From positions 62,001-126,000 of the forward strand of contig CAMLPV010000002.1 in NCBI GenBank assembly GCA_946482005.1: a DNA stretch of 64,000 bases, written 5' to 3'. This document shows, in pieces, positions 7,621 through 18,287 of the stretch. A program made the position numbers and the translations under genes. The stretch's first letter is position 1, and every line of letters starts with the position of its first letter. The DNA is from an uncultured Gilliamella sp. Lineage in GTDB: Bacteria; Pseudomonadota; Gammaproteobacteria; Enterobacterales; Orbaceae. Below the pieces are notes generated by a model. It made no database searches. It saw only the letters and a program-made list of their open reading frames with translations, and was not told the DNA's origin.

Positions 7621-8774
7621 AGCCAACAAATGATACCCATCAACCCCAATATTGTTCCTGATACCACAATGGCTATCCACCCATAATGACTAAATAAATA
7701 GGTTGAACCAACAGAGCCAAGCATTCCACCAATAAAATAACAGACCATATAACCTGTATTCATTCTGCTACGAGCTTCAGGTCTTATTTGATAAATTGCA
7801 CTCATATTTGAAACATGTGTGACTTGTACTGAAAAATCTAATATAACCACACCTAAAATTAATGCAATGATTGAGTATTGCGCCAATGAAAGTGGTAACC
7901 ACGATAACAGTAATAAACCTAATCCTATTGTGGTAGCAAGCCAACCTTTACCTTTGTCTGATAATTTACCTACTATAGGTGAACCCAATGCACCCGCCGC
8001 TCCAGCAATTCCGAATAGACCAATAATGAAATCTGAGTAGTGATAAGGATCATTACTTAATAAAAAAGCAAGTGGTGTCCATAATAAAGAAAACAATGCA
8101 AACGATATAACTGCTAACAATGAACGAATTCTAAGGATAGGTTCTTGTTTGTATAATGAGCCAATTGACCATAACAGTTGAAAGTAATTGATATTAATTG
8201 TATTACGGTAAGTAGGCAGTGAGATCCAAAGTAATAGGGTAACAATACTCATGATACTTGTGGCAATCCAATATACGTAATGCCAATCGGCAATAGTTGA
8301 AATAGCGCCAGCAAAAGTTCTACCCAATAAAATGCCAAGTAACATTCCACTCATTAAAGTGCCAACGATTTTACCACGGTGTTCCGGTTTGGATAGGGTA
8401 GCTGCAAAAGGAATTAAAACTTGTGCAACGGTTGAAAATAGCCCCGTCATGGATGTACCTATTATTAGCATCCATAAATTTTTTGATAAAGCACTGACGA
8501 TAAGCCCACAAGTGGATAATACCATTAAAATAATAATTAAGTGTTTTCGCTCAAATTTATCACCAAGAGGTGTGATAAAAAGTAAACCAACAGCATAACT
8601 AAACTGTGCTGCCATTATGATTGAACCAGCATGCTCAACTGCAATATTTAAATCATGAGTAATTGAATGTAGTAGTGGTTGAGCATAATAATTGCTGGCA
8701 ATAGTTACACCAATGGCAAATGCCATTAAAAAAACTAACCAACTGGATAAACCTTGAGATTGTTTGCTTTGCAT
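7596..8774 (-). CDS. MFS transporter, 12-helix drug/sugar-efflux type
   Basis: A 392-residue inner-membrane major facilitator with ~12 hydrophobic helices. Motifs: ASNYYAQPLL in the first helix region, the loop 2-3 motif PLGDKFERKH, and PIVGKLSDKGKG in the second half. This build matches the YgaY/YtbD-like group of efflux permeases; the substrate is unknown. I start at Met17 of the open frame (ATG at 8774) because the first 16 residues of the longer frame precede the usual N-terminus. The last six codons and stop lie within a dispersed repeat, so the C-terminus was apparently remodelled by it. Confidence 0.82.
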   Translation of the reverse strand: MQSKQSQGLSSWLVFLMAFAIGVTIASNYYAQPLLHSITHDLNIAVEHAGSIIMAAQFSYAVGLLFITPLGDKFERKHLIIILMVLSTCGLIVSALSKNLWMLIIGTSMTGLFSTVAQVLIPFAATLSKPEHRGKIVGTLMSGMLLGILLGRTFAGAISTIADWHYVYWIATSIMSIVTLLLWISLPTYRNTININYFQLLWSIGSLYKQEPILRIRSLLAVISFALFSLLWTPLAFLLSNDPYHYSDFIIGLFGIAGAAGALGSPIVGKLSDKGKGWLATTIGLGLLLLSWLPLSLAQYSIIALILGVVILDFSVQVTHVSNMSAIYQIRPEARSRMNTGYMVCYFIGGMLGSVGSTYLFSHYGWIAIVVSGTILGLMGIICWLFYTKTYS

Positions 8775-8846
8775 AAAATAAATGTTACAAAAAAATAATG
8801 ATGAATTATATATTAAAAACAAGATTGCTTCTGCTTGACAGCAATT

Positions 8847-9893
8847 TTAAGCAGATTGTTTTAATAAGTTATAAACGGGTGTAGCGAGTCCTATTTTGGC
8901 ATTATCTGATTCGAGTTTATACCAATAGCCAGAAGATTCATCCAAACATTTTGTGAAATTGGTAATAACACAATAAATTGGAACAATATTTAAATGAAAA
9001 TGGCTAAATGTATGTCTGAACGAGTTTAATGGTTTAGGTTCAGTTGATACTATTCCTTTTTTTTCTAACCACTCTTTTAGCTCTTGCTCGCTTGAAAATT
9101 CTGGGAGGCAATATAAGCCTCCCCATATACCTGTTGGTGGTCTTTTTTCTAACCAAATGGCACGATTATATTCTAGCATTAAAAAATAAGCGGTTTTTTC
9201 TAGCTTAGTTGTTTTAGGTTTTGGTGTTGGATATTTTTGCCAACTTTCCGTTTTATAAGCAATACAATCTTCATGCAATGGGCACTGTGTGCACTTAGGC
9301 TTTGTACGAGTACAAACCATTGCCCCAATATCCATCATTGCTTGATTAAATTTAGCAATATTTTGTTCAGGCGTAACTTGTTCACTTAATTGCCAAAGTT
9401 TATTTTCGATTGTTTTATTTCCAGGCCATCCATCAACAGCAAAATATCGAGTTAAAACACGCTTTACATTACCATCTAAAATTGGGTAATGTTGATTTTG
9501 TGAAAGCGATAAAATTGCTCCAGCGGTTGAACGACCAATTCCTGGTAAAGCCACTACATCATCAAATTTGGTTGGAAATAAACCATTAAACTTATTATTA
9601 ATAACTTGTGCTGCTTTGTGTAAGTTACGAGCACGAGCATAATAACCAAGCCCTGTCCAAAGATGTAATACATCATCAATAGGTGCTTTTGCTAAATCCG
9701 TTATTTTTGGAAATAGCTTAATGAAATTATTAAAGTAGGGGATAACAGTTGCAACTTGTGTCTGTTGCAACATTACTTCTGATAACCACACATGATAAGG
9801 TGTTTTCTCAATCTGCCATGGTAGCGTTTTTCTGCCGTACTGTTCATACCATTTTAATACAGCCTTTGCAAAGGAGGGCATTGTTACAGGCAT
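8847..9893 (-). CDS. mutY: Adenine DNA glycosylase MutY
   Basis: Removes adenine mispaired with 8-oxoguanine in base-excision repair. All signatures are visible in the 348 residues: catalytic Glu39 (SEVMLQQTQ), helix-hairpin-helix LPGIG at 116-120, catalytic Asp140 (ILDGNVKR), and the 4Fe-4S cluster cysteines 194, 201, 204 and 210. The C-terminal NUDIX-like domain that reads 8-oxoG is present ([10 protein letters not shown]). The ATG overlaps the pheA stop by one base (TAATG), so translation is probably coupled to pheA. In E. coli mutY lies elsewhere, next to yggX. Confidence 0.96.
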   Translation of the reverse strand: MPVTMPSFAKAVLKWYEQYGRKTLPWQIEKTPYHVWLSEVMLQQTQVATVIPYFNNFIKLFPKITDLAKAPIDDVLHLWTGLGYYARARNLHKAAQVINNKFNGLFPTKFDDVVALPGIGRSTAGAILSLSQNQHYPILDGNVKRVLTRYFAVDGWPGNKTIENKLWQLSEQVTPEQNIAKFNQAMMDIGAMVCTRTKPKCTQCPLHEDCIAYKTESWQKYPTPKPKTTKLEKTAYFLMLEYNRAIWLEKRPPTGIWGGLYCLPEFSSEQELKEWLEKKGIVSTEPKPLNSFRHTFSHFHLNIVPIYCVITNFTKCLDESSGYWYKLESDNAKIGLATPVYNLLKQSA

Positions 9894-11044
9894 TACATTA
9901 CAGCAGTAATTGTGTCACTTGGATAACAACCCAATACTTTTGTGTATAAGGTAATTTTGGCTAACTCTTTTAATGCATTTTGCATTTCTTCAGAATAGAG
10001 ATTACCTTGTAGATCAATATAGAACATCTCTTCCCATGGAGTGCCATGAATTGGACGAGATTCAAGTTTAGTCATGACAATATTATGATTACGTAACACA
10101 GAAAGAGCATCAACAAGTGCACCGGATTGCTGTCCTGTTTTCATTAATATTGTGGTTTTAGCTGGGATTTGATCAGATACATGAACTGGCTTACGAGATA
10201 ACACTATAAATCGAGTGATATTCTCTTTTTGATTAGCAAAACTATGTTCAAGAACTTGTAATCCATAAAGTTCACCGCCATCTTTATTACCCATAGCTGC
10301 AAAATTAGGCTTGTTTGACTTAGCAACCATGTCCATTGCTGATGAAGTGCTATCGCAAAAGACAATCTTCCAATGCGGATATCCTTCCAAAAAGTGAGAA
10401 CATTGTTGGAATGGTTGTGGGTGACTATATACAGTGTCAATTTGATCTAATTGAGTATTTGGAAGCGCCAAAATACAGTGATCAATCGGTAATGATAACT
10501 CTCCGATAATATGCAAATTCGTTTTTTGTAGTAAATCATAAACTTCGTTAATGGATCCGGAACTGGAGTTTTCAATTGGTACAACACCATAATCAACAAC
10601 GCCTTTCTCTATTTGTTCGAAAACATCTTTAAAAGTCGCACAACTTGATTCAACTATCTGTTCTAAATGGGCGCTAGCATAGCGTCGAGCAGCTGAATGA
10701 GAATAAGAACCTATGGGTCCTAGAAAAGCAATTTTTGCGGTCGTAATAGAACCATGATTTATTTTTTCTTGTAGGATTTTTTGTTGTAAAAGTACAGAAT
10801 CTTCGATAATTATTTGATATAAGTGTTTGATAAAAATATCATCGAGATGATATTTTTTACCGTGTTCAATTAGTGATTTAATCAATGAACGCTCACGTTC
10901 CATGTCGCGTACGGGTATATTTGCCTTAATTTTAGTATTAATTACTTGTGTCGAAAGCTCACGACGTTTAGCAATCAGTTCTAAAAGAGTTTTATCAAGT
11001 TCGTTAATTTTATCTCGTAAAGGTAATAAGTGATCTACTTTCAT
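9893..11044 (-). CDS. pheA: Bifunctional chorismate mutase/prephenate dehydratase
   Basis: Makes phenylpyruvate from chorismate in phenylalanine synthesis. Residues ~1-90 form the AroQ-type mutase ([18 protein letters not shown]). Residues ~105-285 form the dehydratase ([17 protein letters not shown]; the ENSSSG loop). The rest is an ACT regulatory domain with the phenylalanine-binding GALVDAL and ESRPIHG motifs, so feedback inhibition should be intact. It lies downstream of raiA as in E. coli, but the leader before it encodes no Phe-rich peptide, so pheL attenuation seems absent; a TATAAT at 11076-11081 (minus strand) may be its own promoter. Confidence 0.95.
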   Translation of the reverse strand: MKVDHLLPLRDKINELDKTLLELIAKRRELSTQVINTKIKANIPVRDMERERSLIKSLIEHGKKYHLDDIFIKHLYQIIIEDSVLLQQKILQEKINHGSITTAKIAFLGPIGSYSHSAARRYASAHLEQIVESSCATFKDVFEQIEKGVVDYGVVPIENSSSGSINEVYDLLQKTNLHIIGELSLPIDHCILALPNTQLDQIDTVYSHPQPFQQCSHFLEGYPHWKIVFCDSTSSAMDMVAKSNKPNFAAMGNKDGGELYGLQVLEHSFANQKENITRFIVLSRKPVHVSDQIPAKTTILMKTGQQSGALVDALSVLRNHNIVMTKLESRPIHGTPWEEMFYIDLQGNLYSEEMQNALKELAKITLYTKVLGCYPSDTITAVM

Positions 11045-11094
11045 TTTTATTAGATTTTTTTAAAAGGTTAACGGTATTATAGCAAGCTACAAAT

Positions 11095-11122
11095 AAAGGT
11101 ACTACTTAAAGTAGTACCTTTT
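11095..11122 (-). terminator. Terminator between raiA and pheA
   Basis: An 11-bp perfect stem, AAAGGTACTAC/GTAGTACCTTT, with a 5-nt loop follows raiA. Read on the minus strand it ends in TTTATTT. The pheA -10 box lies just beyond it. Confidence 0.7.
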
Positions 11123-11145
11123 AAAAAAATAGAGCTTTTTATTTA

Positions 11146-11478
11146 TTAGATTTCTTCTTCCAAAATTGCGCCTTTAATACTTTCCGTTGCTCGACGAGCT
11201 TCACCTTTATGTTGAATTTTATTCAGTTGTTTTTCAAGTTTACCAATAAGATCGTTAATAGCGGCATACATGTCAATATGTTTTGCAGATGCGACTAGTG
11301 GTGTTCCTTTGGTGGCAATTGTAGCATCAATGATAAATCCATCGGGCTCTTTAGATAATATAAAATGAGGATTGATTAACAGCGCTCTCCATTTATCCAA
11401 CTTCGAAAATTTATCTTCTAAATAACTACGAATTGCGGGGGTAATATCCATTTGTTTACTGGTAATACTTAAAGCCAT
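11146..11478 (-). CDS. raiA: Ribosome-associated translation inhibitor RaiA (YfiA)
   Basis: A 110-residue stationary-phase and cold-stress factor that binds the 30S decoding channel and blocks translation. The sequence is full-length for short HPF/RaiA proteins and keeps [28 protein letters not shown] and [17 protein letters not shown]. Its C-terminal acidic tail (EEEI) favours RaiA over short HPF. A strong AAAGGAGGT Shine-Dalgarno precedes the ATG. The raiA-pheA order matches E. coli. Confidence 0.93.
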   Translation of the reverse strand: MALSITSKQMDITPAIRSYLEDKFSKLDKWRALLINPHFILSKEPDGFIIDATIATKGTPLVASAKHIDMYAAINDLIGKLEKQLNKIQHKGEARRATESIKGAILEEEI

Positions 11479-11738
11479 AATCGACCTCCTTTATAATTTC
11501 AAACAACTAAGTTGATTTTTTAAGCTTCCATTAATACATTGGCAAATTATTTTTATTTCGTCAATAAGAACTTTGCTATTAACATGAGTTTTTGTGATTT
11601 AAATCTAAAAAAAAGATTTTATTAATCATGTATTTTATGACTATATGACTATGAACCTGCATTTTGCTTTGCTTTACTATATACTGTAGGTAACTACTAT
11701 TTTTATTTATTTTTATAAGATCTTTTAATGAGGAAGAT

Positions 11739-12476
11739 GTGAGCTATTTAGATAATGTTAAGATTGTTTTGGTTGAAACATCCCACACGGGTAATATGGG
11801 GTCTGCCGCCAGAGCAATGAAAACCATGGGTTTATCCAATCTTTGCTTAGTCAATCCAGTGATAAAGCCTGATTCACAATCAATTTCATTAGCGGCAGGT
11901 GCTAGTGATATTATTAAAAATGCAATAATTTTTTCATCTTTAGAAGAGGCAATCGCTGATTGTTCACTTGTGATAGGTACTAGTGCTCGTCCTCGCACTT
12001 TACAATGGCCTAATTTAACACCAAAAGAGTGCGGTGATAAAATCATTGGTGAGGCTGTTAATGCCCAAGTTGCGTTGGTTTTTGGTCGTGAACGAGTGGG
12101 GTTAACCAATGATGAATTGCAAAAATGCCATTTTCATGTTGGTATTCCAGCTAATCCTCAGTACAGTTCTTTGAATCTAGCTATGTCAGTACAGGTATTA
12201 TGTTATGAAATTCGCATGTCAATGCTAAATTTGCAAGATAATCAATCAGAGCAAGCAAATTTAAATGCACATACATCCGAATACCCTAAAGATATCGATG
12301 TTGAGCGTTTTTATCAGCATTTAGAGCAAACTTTATTGCAAACAGAATTTATCAATGCCAATCATCCAGGTCAAATTATGGGGCGTTTGCGAAGATTATT
12401 TACTCGGGCACGTATTGAACAACAAGAACTGAATATTTTACGTGGTATTCTAACGTCGATTGATAAAAAGTTATAA
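11739..12476 (+). CDS. trmJ: tRNA (cytidine/uridine-2'-O-)-methyltransferase TrmJ
   Basis: SPOUT-class enzyme that 2'-O-methylates position 32 of tRNAs. The 245 residues carry the N-terminal [20 protein letters not shown], the SAM-binding knot loops [15 protein letters not shown] and [11 protein letters not shown], and the C-terminal R-rich helix ([14 protein letters not shown]) that distinguishes TrmJ. It starts at GTG 11739, supported by AGGAAG just upstream; no in-frame ATG fits as well. In E. coli it precedes iscR, which is absent here. Confidence 0.92.
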   Translation: MSYLDNVKIVLVETSHTGNMGSAARAMKTMGLSNLCLVNPVIKPDSQSISLAAGASDIIKNAIIFSSLEEAIADCSLVIGTSARPRTLQWPNLTPKECGDKIIGEAVNAQVALVFGRERVGLTNDELQKCHFHVGIPANPQYSSLNLAMSVQVLCYEIRMSMLNLQDNQSEQANLNAHTSEYPKDIDVERFYQHLEQTLLQTEFINANHPGQIMGRLRRLFTRARIEQQELNILRGILTSIDKKL

Positions 12477-12492
12477 TTTTTAAGCATGAAAA

Positions 12493-12520
12493 TAAATACC
12501 CACAAAAGAGTGGGTATTTT
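12493..12520. terminator. Bidirectional terminator between trmJ and cysS
   Basis: Arms AAATACCCA/TGGGTATTT flanked by A-rich and T-rich runs, so it can work in both directions between convergent genes. Confidence 0.8.
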
Positions 12521-12558
12521 TAAATAATAACCGATTATGGTAAGGTTAATTTAATGGA

Positions 12559-13950
12559 TTAACTTTTTTTCCGCCAAGTTGTACCATTTGCGCCATCCTC
12601 CAACACAATATTCATTGCGTTAAGTTTATCACGCGCTTCATCAGCTTGAGCCCAATTTTTGTTAGCACGAGCTTCATTACGTTGTTTTATTAATGCTTCA
12701 ATTAATTCTGCATCGGCGTCATCTGGCTGATTACCTTGTAAGAATTTTATTGGATCTTGTTCAAGTAGACCAAGTACGGCTGCTAAATAACGTAATTCGG
12801 CTGCTAATTCGTTGGCAAATGACATATCGTTATCAGCTTTAGCTTTATTGATTTCTCGAGCTAAGTCAAATAAGGTTGAATAAGCTTCAGGAGTATTGAA
12901 GTCATCGTTCATCGCATGACAGAATTGACGGTAATAATCGCTCTCTTTTATCGTATATGGATAATTTGCATCAGTATCACGAAGTGCTGTATAAAGGCGC
13001 TCTAAAGCCATTCTCGCTTGTTTTAAATTTTCCTCACTGTAATTAAGCTGACTACGATAATGACCCGATAGTAAAAAGTAACGGACAGTTTCAGCATCAT
13101 AGTGTTTTAATACATCGCGAATAGTGAAAAAATTATTAAGTGATTTTGACATCTTTTCTTGGTCTATCATCACCATCCCTGAATGCATCCAATAATTAAC
13201 ATATTGTCCATCATGGGCACATGTAGATTGAGCAATTTCATTTTCATGATGAGGAAACATCAAATCTGAACCCCCACCATGAATATCAAAGTGATTACCT
13301 AATTGAAAACTGTTCATCGCAGAACATTCAATATGCCAACCTGGACGACCTTTACCCCATGGGGAATCCCAGTTAGGCTCGTTAGGTTTTGACATCTTCC
13401 AAAGTACAAAATCCATTGGATTACGTTTAACATCAACTACATCAACGCGCGCTCCAGCCTGAAGTTGCTCCAAATTTTGACGCGACAAAATACCGTAATT
13501 TGGATCGCTATCAACTGAAAACATTACATCACCATTATCGGCAATATAAGCATGATCTTTTGCAATTAATTCTTCTATTAATTGAATAATCTGTGGCATT
13601 TGCTGTGTAGCACGAGGTTCGACATCAGGGCGCTTAATATTGAGTGCATCAAAATCGGCATACATCTCTTGTAACATACGTTCGGTTAGTTGTTCACAAG
13701 TTTCACCGTTTTCTAGAGCTCGTTTTATAATTTTGTCATCCACATCGGTGATATTGCGCACATAAGTTAATTGATAACCTAAAAAGCGCAAATAACGTGT
13801 TACAACATCAAATGCGACAAAGGTGCGACCATGACCAATATGACAAAGGTCATAAATAGTGACACCACAAACATAGAGTCCAATTTTATTGGGATGAATT
13901 GATTTAAAGGTTTCTTTTTCTCGAGTTAATGTATTGAATATTTTTAACAT
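12559..13950 (-). CDS. cysS: Cysteinyl-tRNA synthetase
   Basis: Class I aminoacyl-tRNA synthetase charging tRNA-Cys. The 463 residues contain the HIGH signature (LCHIGHGRT), zinc and substrate ligands YVCGVTIYD and [17 protein letters not shown], and the KMSKS loop (EKMSKSLNN). The start at 13950 (MLKIFNTL) is the family start; a longer frame to 13998 adds 16 unlikely residues. Complete, and single-gene by context. Confidence 0.95.
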   Translation of the reverse strand: MLKIFNTLTREKETFKSIHPNKIGLYVCGVTIYDLCHIGHGRTFVAFDVVTRYLRFLGYQLTYVRNITDVDDKIIKRALENGETCEQLTERMLQEMYADFDALNIKRPDVEPRATQQMPQIIQLIEELIAKDHAYIADNGDVMFSVDSDPNYGILSRQNLEQLQAGARVDVVDVKRNPMDFVLWKMSKPNEPNWDSPWGKGRPGWHIECSAMNSFQLGNHFDIHGGGSDLMFPHHENEIAQSTCAHDGQYVNYWMHSGMVMIDQEKMSKSLNNFFTIRDVLKHYDAETVRYFLLSGHYRSQLNYSEENLKQARMALERLYTALRDTDANYPYTIKESDYYRQFCHAMNDDFNTPEAYSTLFDLAREINKAKADNDMSFANELAAELRYLAAVLGLLEQDPIKFLQGNQPDDADAELIEALIKQRNEARANKNWAQADEARDKLNAMNIVLEDGANGTTWRKKS

Positions 13951-14063
13951 TACAATCTTTAGGTTTAGTTTAATGAAGTTTGTTAAATAATATAACAAAA
14001 ATATGGTTATCGCGAAATTATTTATTATAATGCTTCTATATACTTCAATTATAATTTTATCAT

Positions 14064-14354
14064 ATGCCCGGCGAATTTATTGTTAATATTGTAGAATCTA
14101 TCATTGAAGAAATTGGTAGAGGATTTTTGGAATTAGGTGGGTCAAAAGATACTTTTAAAAGAAAACTATATTGGACTTCTTTTATTATTTTAAATATTGT
14201 TGTGTTTGTATCTCACTTAATATTTAAGTGGCCTATTACTATAACAGATGGTTTGTTCTCATTTTTCATTTCATCTTTACTTTCATTTTTCATTATAACT
14301 CTTTGTTGGGGTATATGGCGCTTCATTAAAGATTTTAAGAAATGTAAAATATAA
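14064..14354 (+). CDS. Small two-helix membrane protein, unknown
   Basis: A 96-residue frame with an amphipathic start, then two hydrophobic segments (~36-55 and ~62-85) and a basic end ([11 protein letters not shown]), so probably an inner-membrane protein with a positively charged cytoplasmic tail. I do not recognise the family. There is no convincing Shine-Dalgarno before the ATG. It sits alone between cysS and a YeaQ-type gene and is followed by a good terminator, which supports it being expressed. Confidence 0.55.
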   Translation: MPGEFIVNIVESIIEEIGRGFLELGGSKDTFKRKLYWTSFIILNIVVFVSHLIFKWPITITDGLFSFFISSLLSFFIITLCWGIWRFIKDFKKCKI

Positions 14355-14425
14355 CTTAAAGTTTACAGAAATAAATGGTTGCAAGTATCTAGTCGATAAT
14401 AATCTCAATTTACTTTTTAATAAAT

Positions 14426-14454
14426 AATTGGCGGGTAATCCCCCGCCAATTTTG
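14426..14454. terminator. Terminator between the 96-aa gene and the YeaQ-type gene
   Basis: A 10-bp GC-rich stem AATTGGCGGG/CCCGCCAATT followed by TTT; usable from either side. Confidence 0.8.
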
Positions 14455-14468
14455 TGTAAAACAAAATA

Positions 14469-14711
14469 TTATTTCATTAGGCGGTAGATATAAATAAGCA
14501 ATATTGCACCTAAGACTGAAATAAACAAGCTAGGGAAATTAAATCCTGTCACAGTGCCCCAACCAAAGAATGTACTTATATATCCACCAACGATGGCGCC
14601 TGCAATTCCTAATAAAATCGTTTTAAATACTCCTACGCGTCCAAGTGGCATAAAAAACTTTGCAATCCAACCGGCAATTAATCCTAGAATAGCCCAACTT
14701 AAAATACCCAT
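14469..14711 (-). CDS. GlsB/YeaQ/YmgE family stress-response membrane protein
   Basis: An 80-residue protein of the transglycosylase-associated family (a historical name; no such enzyme activity is expected). Three hydrophobic segments are rich in glycine: ILSWAILGLIAGWIAKFFMP, ILLGIAGAIVGGYISTFFGW and SLFISVLGAILLIYIYRL. Both the length and the LGLIAGWIAK start are typical. Members are often induced by general stress in enterobacteria. It is a single gene with AAGGAAA before the ATG. Confidence 0.88.
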   Translation of the reverse strand: MGILSWAILGLIAGWIAKFFMPLGRVGVFKTILLGIAGAIVGGYISTFFGWGTVTGFNFPSLFISVLGAILLIYIYRLMK

Positions 14712-15044
14712 GATAATTTCCTTTGTTTGATTAAGGTTAAATTTAGTTTACAAACACAGTTTAAAAATCTAAGAAATGTTGATATTTAATGTAATAGCTT
14801 TAACAATATTGATTAAAATTAATAAATCAAAATTTAAAAATATTAATAAATAACAGTCATAAAATGGAGATAGAAGATTTAATCCTAAGACTAAAGAATG
14901 ACTATATGAATTGAGTGTATAAAAGTGTATTCATATAGTAATTGATAAATATTCTATAATTATTTGTAACAAAAGTTAAGGTCTTTTATTGCGTTTTCAA
15001 ACTTTTAACATGCTTCTTTTAAATAATCACTTTGATTTAAGTCG
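14712..15044. other. Intergenic region without visible gene
   Basis: About 330 bp, very AT-rich. It should hold the promoter of the YeaQ-type gene; no coding frame or conserved RNA was recognised. Confidence 0.4.
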
Positions 15045-15065
15045 AAGGGAGATTAATTCTCCCTT
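15045..15065 (-). terminator. Hairpin after lysC
   Basis: Arms AAGGGAGA/TCTCCCTT, 8 bp, directly after the lysC stop. The T-tract on the minus strand is weak, so termination is probable but not certain. Confidence 0.5.
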
Positions 15066-15076
15066 TGAATGAGTTG

Positions 15077-16438
15077 TTATTCAAAAATAGATTTATGTAA
15101 AATTTTGATAATTGCTTCTGCATCATTACTTTTTGCTAAAAGGCACAGATTGTGGGTACTTGCACCATAACAACAAAGTCTTATAACAAAATCATCTAAC
15201 ACGCCGAATACTTCTTTTGCTATACCTTTTGTCGTCGTTAGGTTATTACCAATGATGGCAATAAGAGCTAAATCTTCCTCAACATCTACATGACAAAGAG
15301 TTGAAAGTTCGTCAAATAATTCTTTTGTTAATAAACTGTTACCATTAGTGCAAGTGCCTGTAGTGTCAATCGTTAAAGCGATGCTGACTTCAGATGTGGT
15401 AACTAAATCAACGGATATATTATGTTTAGCTAATATAGTAAATACCCTAGCAAGAAAACCTTGAGCATGCAGCATATTTAAACTGGTTAAGGTTAGTAAT
15501 GTCTGTTTGCGTCGTAATGCTAGCGCCCTAAATACAGGTAATTTTGATGTGATACTATTAGTATTATAAACAATTGTGCCACCATCTTGTGGTGCTTTGC
15601 TTGAACCTACAAAAACAGGAATATTACTTCGTACTGCTGGAACCAACGTTGCTGGATGTAAAACTTTTGCTCCAAACGTTGCCATTTCTGCAGCTTCCGC
15701 GAAAGATATTTCATCAATTCTTTTTGCCGCTGGCGTAATACGTGGGTCATTGGTATAAATTCCTGCAACATCAGTCCAAATGTCTATTTGCGTTGCATTT
15801 AATGCTTCACCAAGTAACGCTGCTGTATAATCACTTCCGCCGCGCCCTAATGTTGTCGTCTTACCTGTACTTTCACTGCCAATAAAACCTTGAGTAACAA
15901 TTAGCGCATTAGTATTTAAAGATTTTAAATGTGCACAACAAAGCTGTTTGATTTCTTCAATTTTAGGTTGAGCTTTACCAAATTTATCATCAGTACGCAT
16001 AACTTTACGTACATCAAACCATATGGCACTTTTTTGTTTTTCTCTTAATACCTCAACAAATAGTTTTGAAGACATAATTTCACCATGACTGACTAACTCA
16101 TCAGTTAATGCTGGTGACGTTGCTAAACTTGCAGCTTCCGATAAAGAGGCTATATTTGCAATGATTCGATCAATTTCGGCTCTTAACGTAGGGTTTTCAG
16201 GGAGTTGCTCTAAAATATTGTATTGAATTGATTGAATTTTGGCTAAATGCTGAGCTCGAACCTCCGCATCACGGCCTTCAGCTAATGCAACTAATAAGTT
16301 CGTAATACCTGCAGAAGCGGATAATACAACAACTTTTACACTAGGGTTATTGATAACAATATTAGCACTATTTACCATTGCTGAATAATCAGCAACACTA
16401 GTACCACCAAATTTAGCAATTACAAATGATGTTTCCAT
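15077..16438 (-). CDS. lysC: Lysine-sensitive aspartokinase III
   Basis: Phosphorylates aspartate, the first step to lysine, threonine and methionine. The 453-residue monofunctional enzyme starts KFGGTSVAD, carries SELVSHGE-like TDELVSHGEIMSS, the nucleotide-binding TLGRGGSDYTAALLGEALNA and WTDVAGIYTNDPRI, and ends in tandem ACT domains (~300-453). Monofunctional LysC rather than ThrA or MetL is shown by the absence of a homoserine dehydrogenase domain. The upstream lysine riboswitch confirms the assignment and predicts repression by lysine. Confidence 0.95.
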   Translation of the reverse strand: METSFVIAKFGGTSVADYSAMVNSANIVINNPSVKVVVLSASAGITNLLVALAEGRDAEVRAQHLAKIQSIQYNILEQLPENPTLRAEIDRIIANIASLSEAASLATSPALTDELVSHGEIMSSKLFVEVLREKQKSAIWFDVRKVMRTDDKFGKAQPKIEEIKQLCCAHLKSLNTNALIVTQGFIGSESTGKTTTLGRGGSDYTAALLGEALNATQIDIWTDVAGIYTNDPRITPAAKRIDEISFAEAAEMATFGAKVLHPATLVPAVRSNIPVFVGSSKAPQDGGTIVYNTNSITSKLPVFRALALRRKQTLLTLTSLNMLHAQGFLARVFTILAKHNISVDLVTTSEVSIALTIDTTGTCTNGNSLLTKELFDELSTLCHVDVEEDLALIAIIGNNLTTTKGIAKEVFGVLDDFVIRLCCYGASTHNLCLLAKSNDAEAIIKILHKSIFE

Positions 16439-16521
16439 GGATTCCTCATATTAAAAATTTTATTTTTAACAGAGTTAGAGCGAGGGTATGTTCAATTTAC
16501 AGTTATAATTTAAAAAGTACA

Positions 16522-16695
16522 AACCGCGAAGCGCTCCACCTGTTAAGGTGACAACCCAAGGGATTCAGCCCTTGCAGTCGATTTGATTGCTTTCTGGATA
16601 CTCAATCAAACCTCGGCATTGCATCCCCTCAATCATTTATCACCGATTCCAGTATCTAAAATAATCTACCTGAGCAATGCGCCTCTTCGTTCTCG
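16522..16695 (-). promoter_or_regulatory. Lysine riboswitch (L-box) controlling lysC
   Basis: Read on the minus strand the leader contains the conserved L-box blocks in order: GAAGAGGCGCATTGC, GGTAGATT, GAGGGGATGCAATGCCGAGG, GGGCTGAATCCCTTGGGTTGT, CACC...AGGTGGAGCGCTTCGCGG. The terminal CTTCG segment pairs with the initial CGAAG to close P1. This is the arrangement known upstream of lysC in enterobacteria and Pasteurellaceae. The ~80 nt between the aptamer and the lysC start hold the expression platform. Ends are approximate. Confidence 0.93.
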
Positions 16696-16812
16696 TAACG
16701 TAAGTTACAATTTAAGTGCTATATAGAATTAACGATTTTACTAAATGTGTCAATAGGTTAAATAGGAAAAATTATTTATTAAATATTAAATATTAAATTG
16801 CTATATCAATAG

Positions 16813-17271
16813 TTATAATTCTTGTTCAAATAGTTGAATAATAGTTTGATATAAACTTTTGACCGTACAAGATTTGGTCGGTGTACTAAAAATTGTATCA
16901 TCGCCTGCAATTGAACCTAAAATGCCTTCTGATTTACCAATTGAATCAAGTAAGCGAGCGATAAGTTGAGCTGCTCCTGGACTGGTACGAATGACTACCA
17001 TTGAGCTATTATAATCAATATCAACAACCAAATTTTTTAATGGACTACTGGCCGTTGGTACACTCATTTCAGCCGGCAAGCAATAGACCATTTCTGATTT
17101 TGCGTTGCGCGTTCTAACCGCCCCAAATTTGGTTAACATCCGTGAAACTTTGGATTGATTAATGTTATCAAATCCTTGCTCTTGTAAAGCTTGCACAATG
17201 CTTATTTGAGAACTAAACTTTTCTTGTAGAAGCATTTCTTTAAAAGCTTTAGTAAGATCTTCTTGTTTCAT
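16813..17271 (-). CDS. argR: Arginine repressor ArgR
   Basis: A 152-residue arginine-dependent hexameric repressor. The N-terminal winged helix (residues ~1-70) has the recognition region [22 protein letters not shown]. The C-terminal domain (~80-152) carries the oligomerisation and arginine-binding pattern [17 protein letters not shown] and [10 protein letters not shown], including the Asp-Asp pair that contacts arginine. Length is standard (E. coli 156). Single gene, start preceded by AGGAAA. Confidence 0.95.
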   Translation of the reverse strand: MKQEDLTKAFKEMLLQEKFSSQISIVQALQEQGFDNINQSKVSRMLTKFGAVRTRNAKSEMVYCLPAEMSVPTASSPLKNLVVDIDYNSSMVVIRTSPGAAQLIARLLDSIGKSEGILGSIAGDDTIFSTPTKSCTVKSLYQTIIQLFEQEL

Positions 17272-17467
17272 ATTTTTCCTTTAGGATTAATTGATTGCTG
17301 TTTTGGGTGAAAGCAGCAATAATTTTCTGTTGCTTAATATATCGGTAAAAAATCTAAGTTAATTAGTGAGTTTTATAAACATTTTTTTGAAATAAATTGA
17401 GTATCAAACTACCAAGTTTTAGACTTTAAATTCTTTAAACATAATTATGCATAAGATTTGCATAAAA

Positions 17468-18046
17468 TCAAATATTCGATTTGTTACTGCTTTTAGGGCG
17501 AAAAGATTTTACTATGTGCTCATGCGTTTCAATGTAAGGTCCTTCTAATAATTCTAAGCAATAAGGAACACTGGCAAAAATTCCATTAACAATTATTTTG
17601 CCATCACTATCTTTTACACCTTCAAGCGTCTCTTTTATCGATTTTGGTCTACCCGGTAAGTTCAAAATTAAACATTTTTTGCGAATAACGCCAACTTGTC
17701 TGGAAAGAATGGCAGTAGGTACAAAATGCAAACTAATTTGACGCATCTGTTCACCAAATCCTGGCATAACTCGATCGGCTATTGCTAAAGTTGCATCTGG
17801 GGTGACATCTCTAATGGCAGGTCCTGTACCGCCAGTGGTTAAAATCAAATCACAATGTAGTTTATCAACGAATTCACATAATGTTTGTTCAATAATAGGT
17901 TGTTCATCTGGAATTATTCGGGTTTCGGTAATAAATGGAGTTTTCAATGCTGATTGTAACCAAGATATTAATGATGGAATACCTTCATCGTCATAGATCC
18001 CTTTTGCCGCTCTATCAGACACAGAAACTAAACCAATTTTGAACAT
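17468..18046 (-). CDS. mogA: Molybdopterin adenylyltransferase MogA
   Basis: Adenylylates molybdopterin before molybdenum insertion. The 192 residues start KIGLVSVSDRAAKGIYDDEGIP and contain the fold's signature TTGGTGPAIRDVTPDAT, then PGFGEQMR and NLPGRPKSIKE, all as in E. coli MogA (195 aa). Its presence implies the cell uses molybdoenzymes; no other moa, moe or mob gene is in view. Confidence 0.94.
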   Translation of the reverse strand: MFKIGLVSVSDRAAKGIYDDEGIPSLISWLQSALKTPFITETRIIPDEQPIIEQTLCEFVDKLHCDLILTTGGTGPAIRDVTPDATLAIADRVMPGFGEQMRQISLHFVPTAILSRQVGVIRKKCLILNLPGRPKSIKETLEGVKDSDGKIIVNGIFASVPYCLELLEGPYIETHEHIVKSFRPKSSNKSNI

Positions 18047-18287
18047 AGTACTTATTCCTTAGGTGATTATTTATCTATATTAATTAGAAATTAAGACCAC
18101 ATATATATGGCCAATGGTTCGCTAAAATTAATGTACGCTAAAAGTTGAAAATTATAACTCATTTATATTCAATATAAAGAAAACTAAAAAGACCTTTACA
18201 ACCGCTGATTATGTTGTCAATATTGCTGCTCATTAATAATTGAGTTTATATAATTTCAATCATAACTTATTCAATTAGGATTTTACC

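Noticed and set aside
17440-17470. ATGCATAAGATTTGCATAA as an ARG box near argR
   Set aside because: It does not fit the ArgR half-site TGAATWWWWATTCA and lies downstream of mogA, not at the argR promoter.
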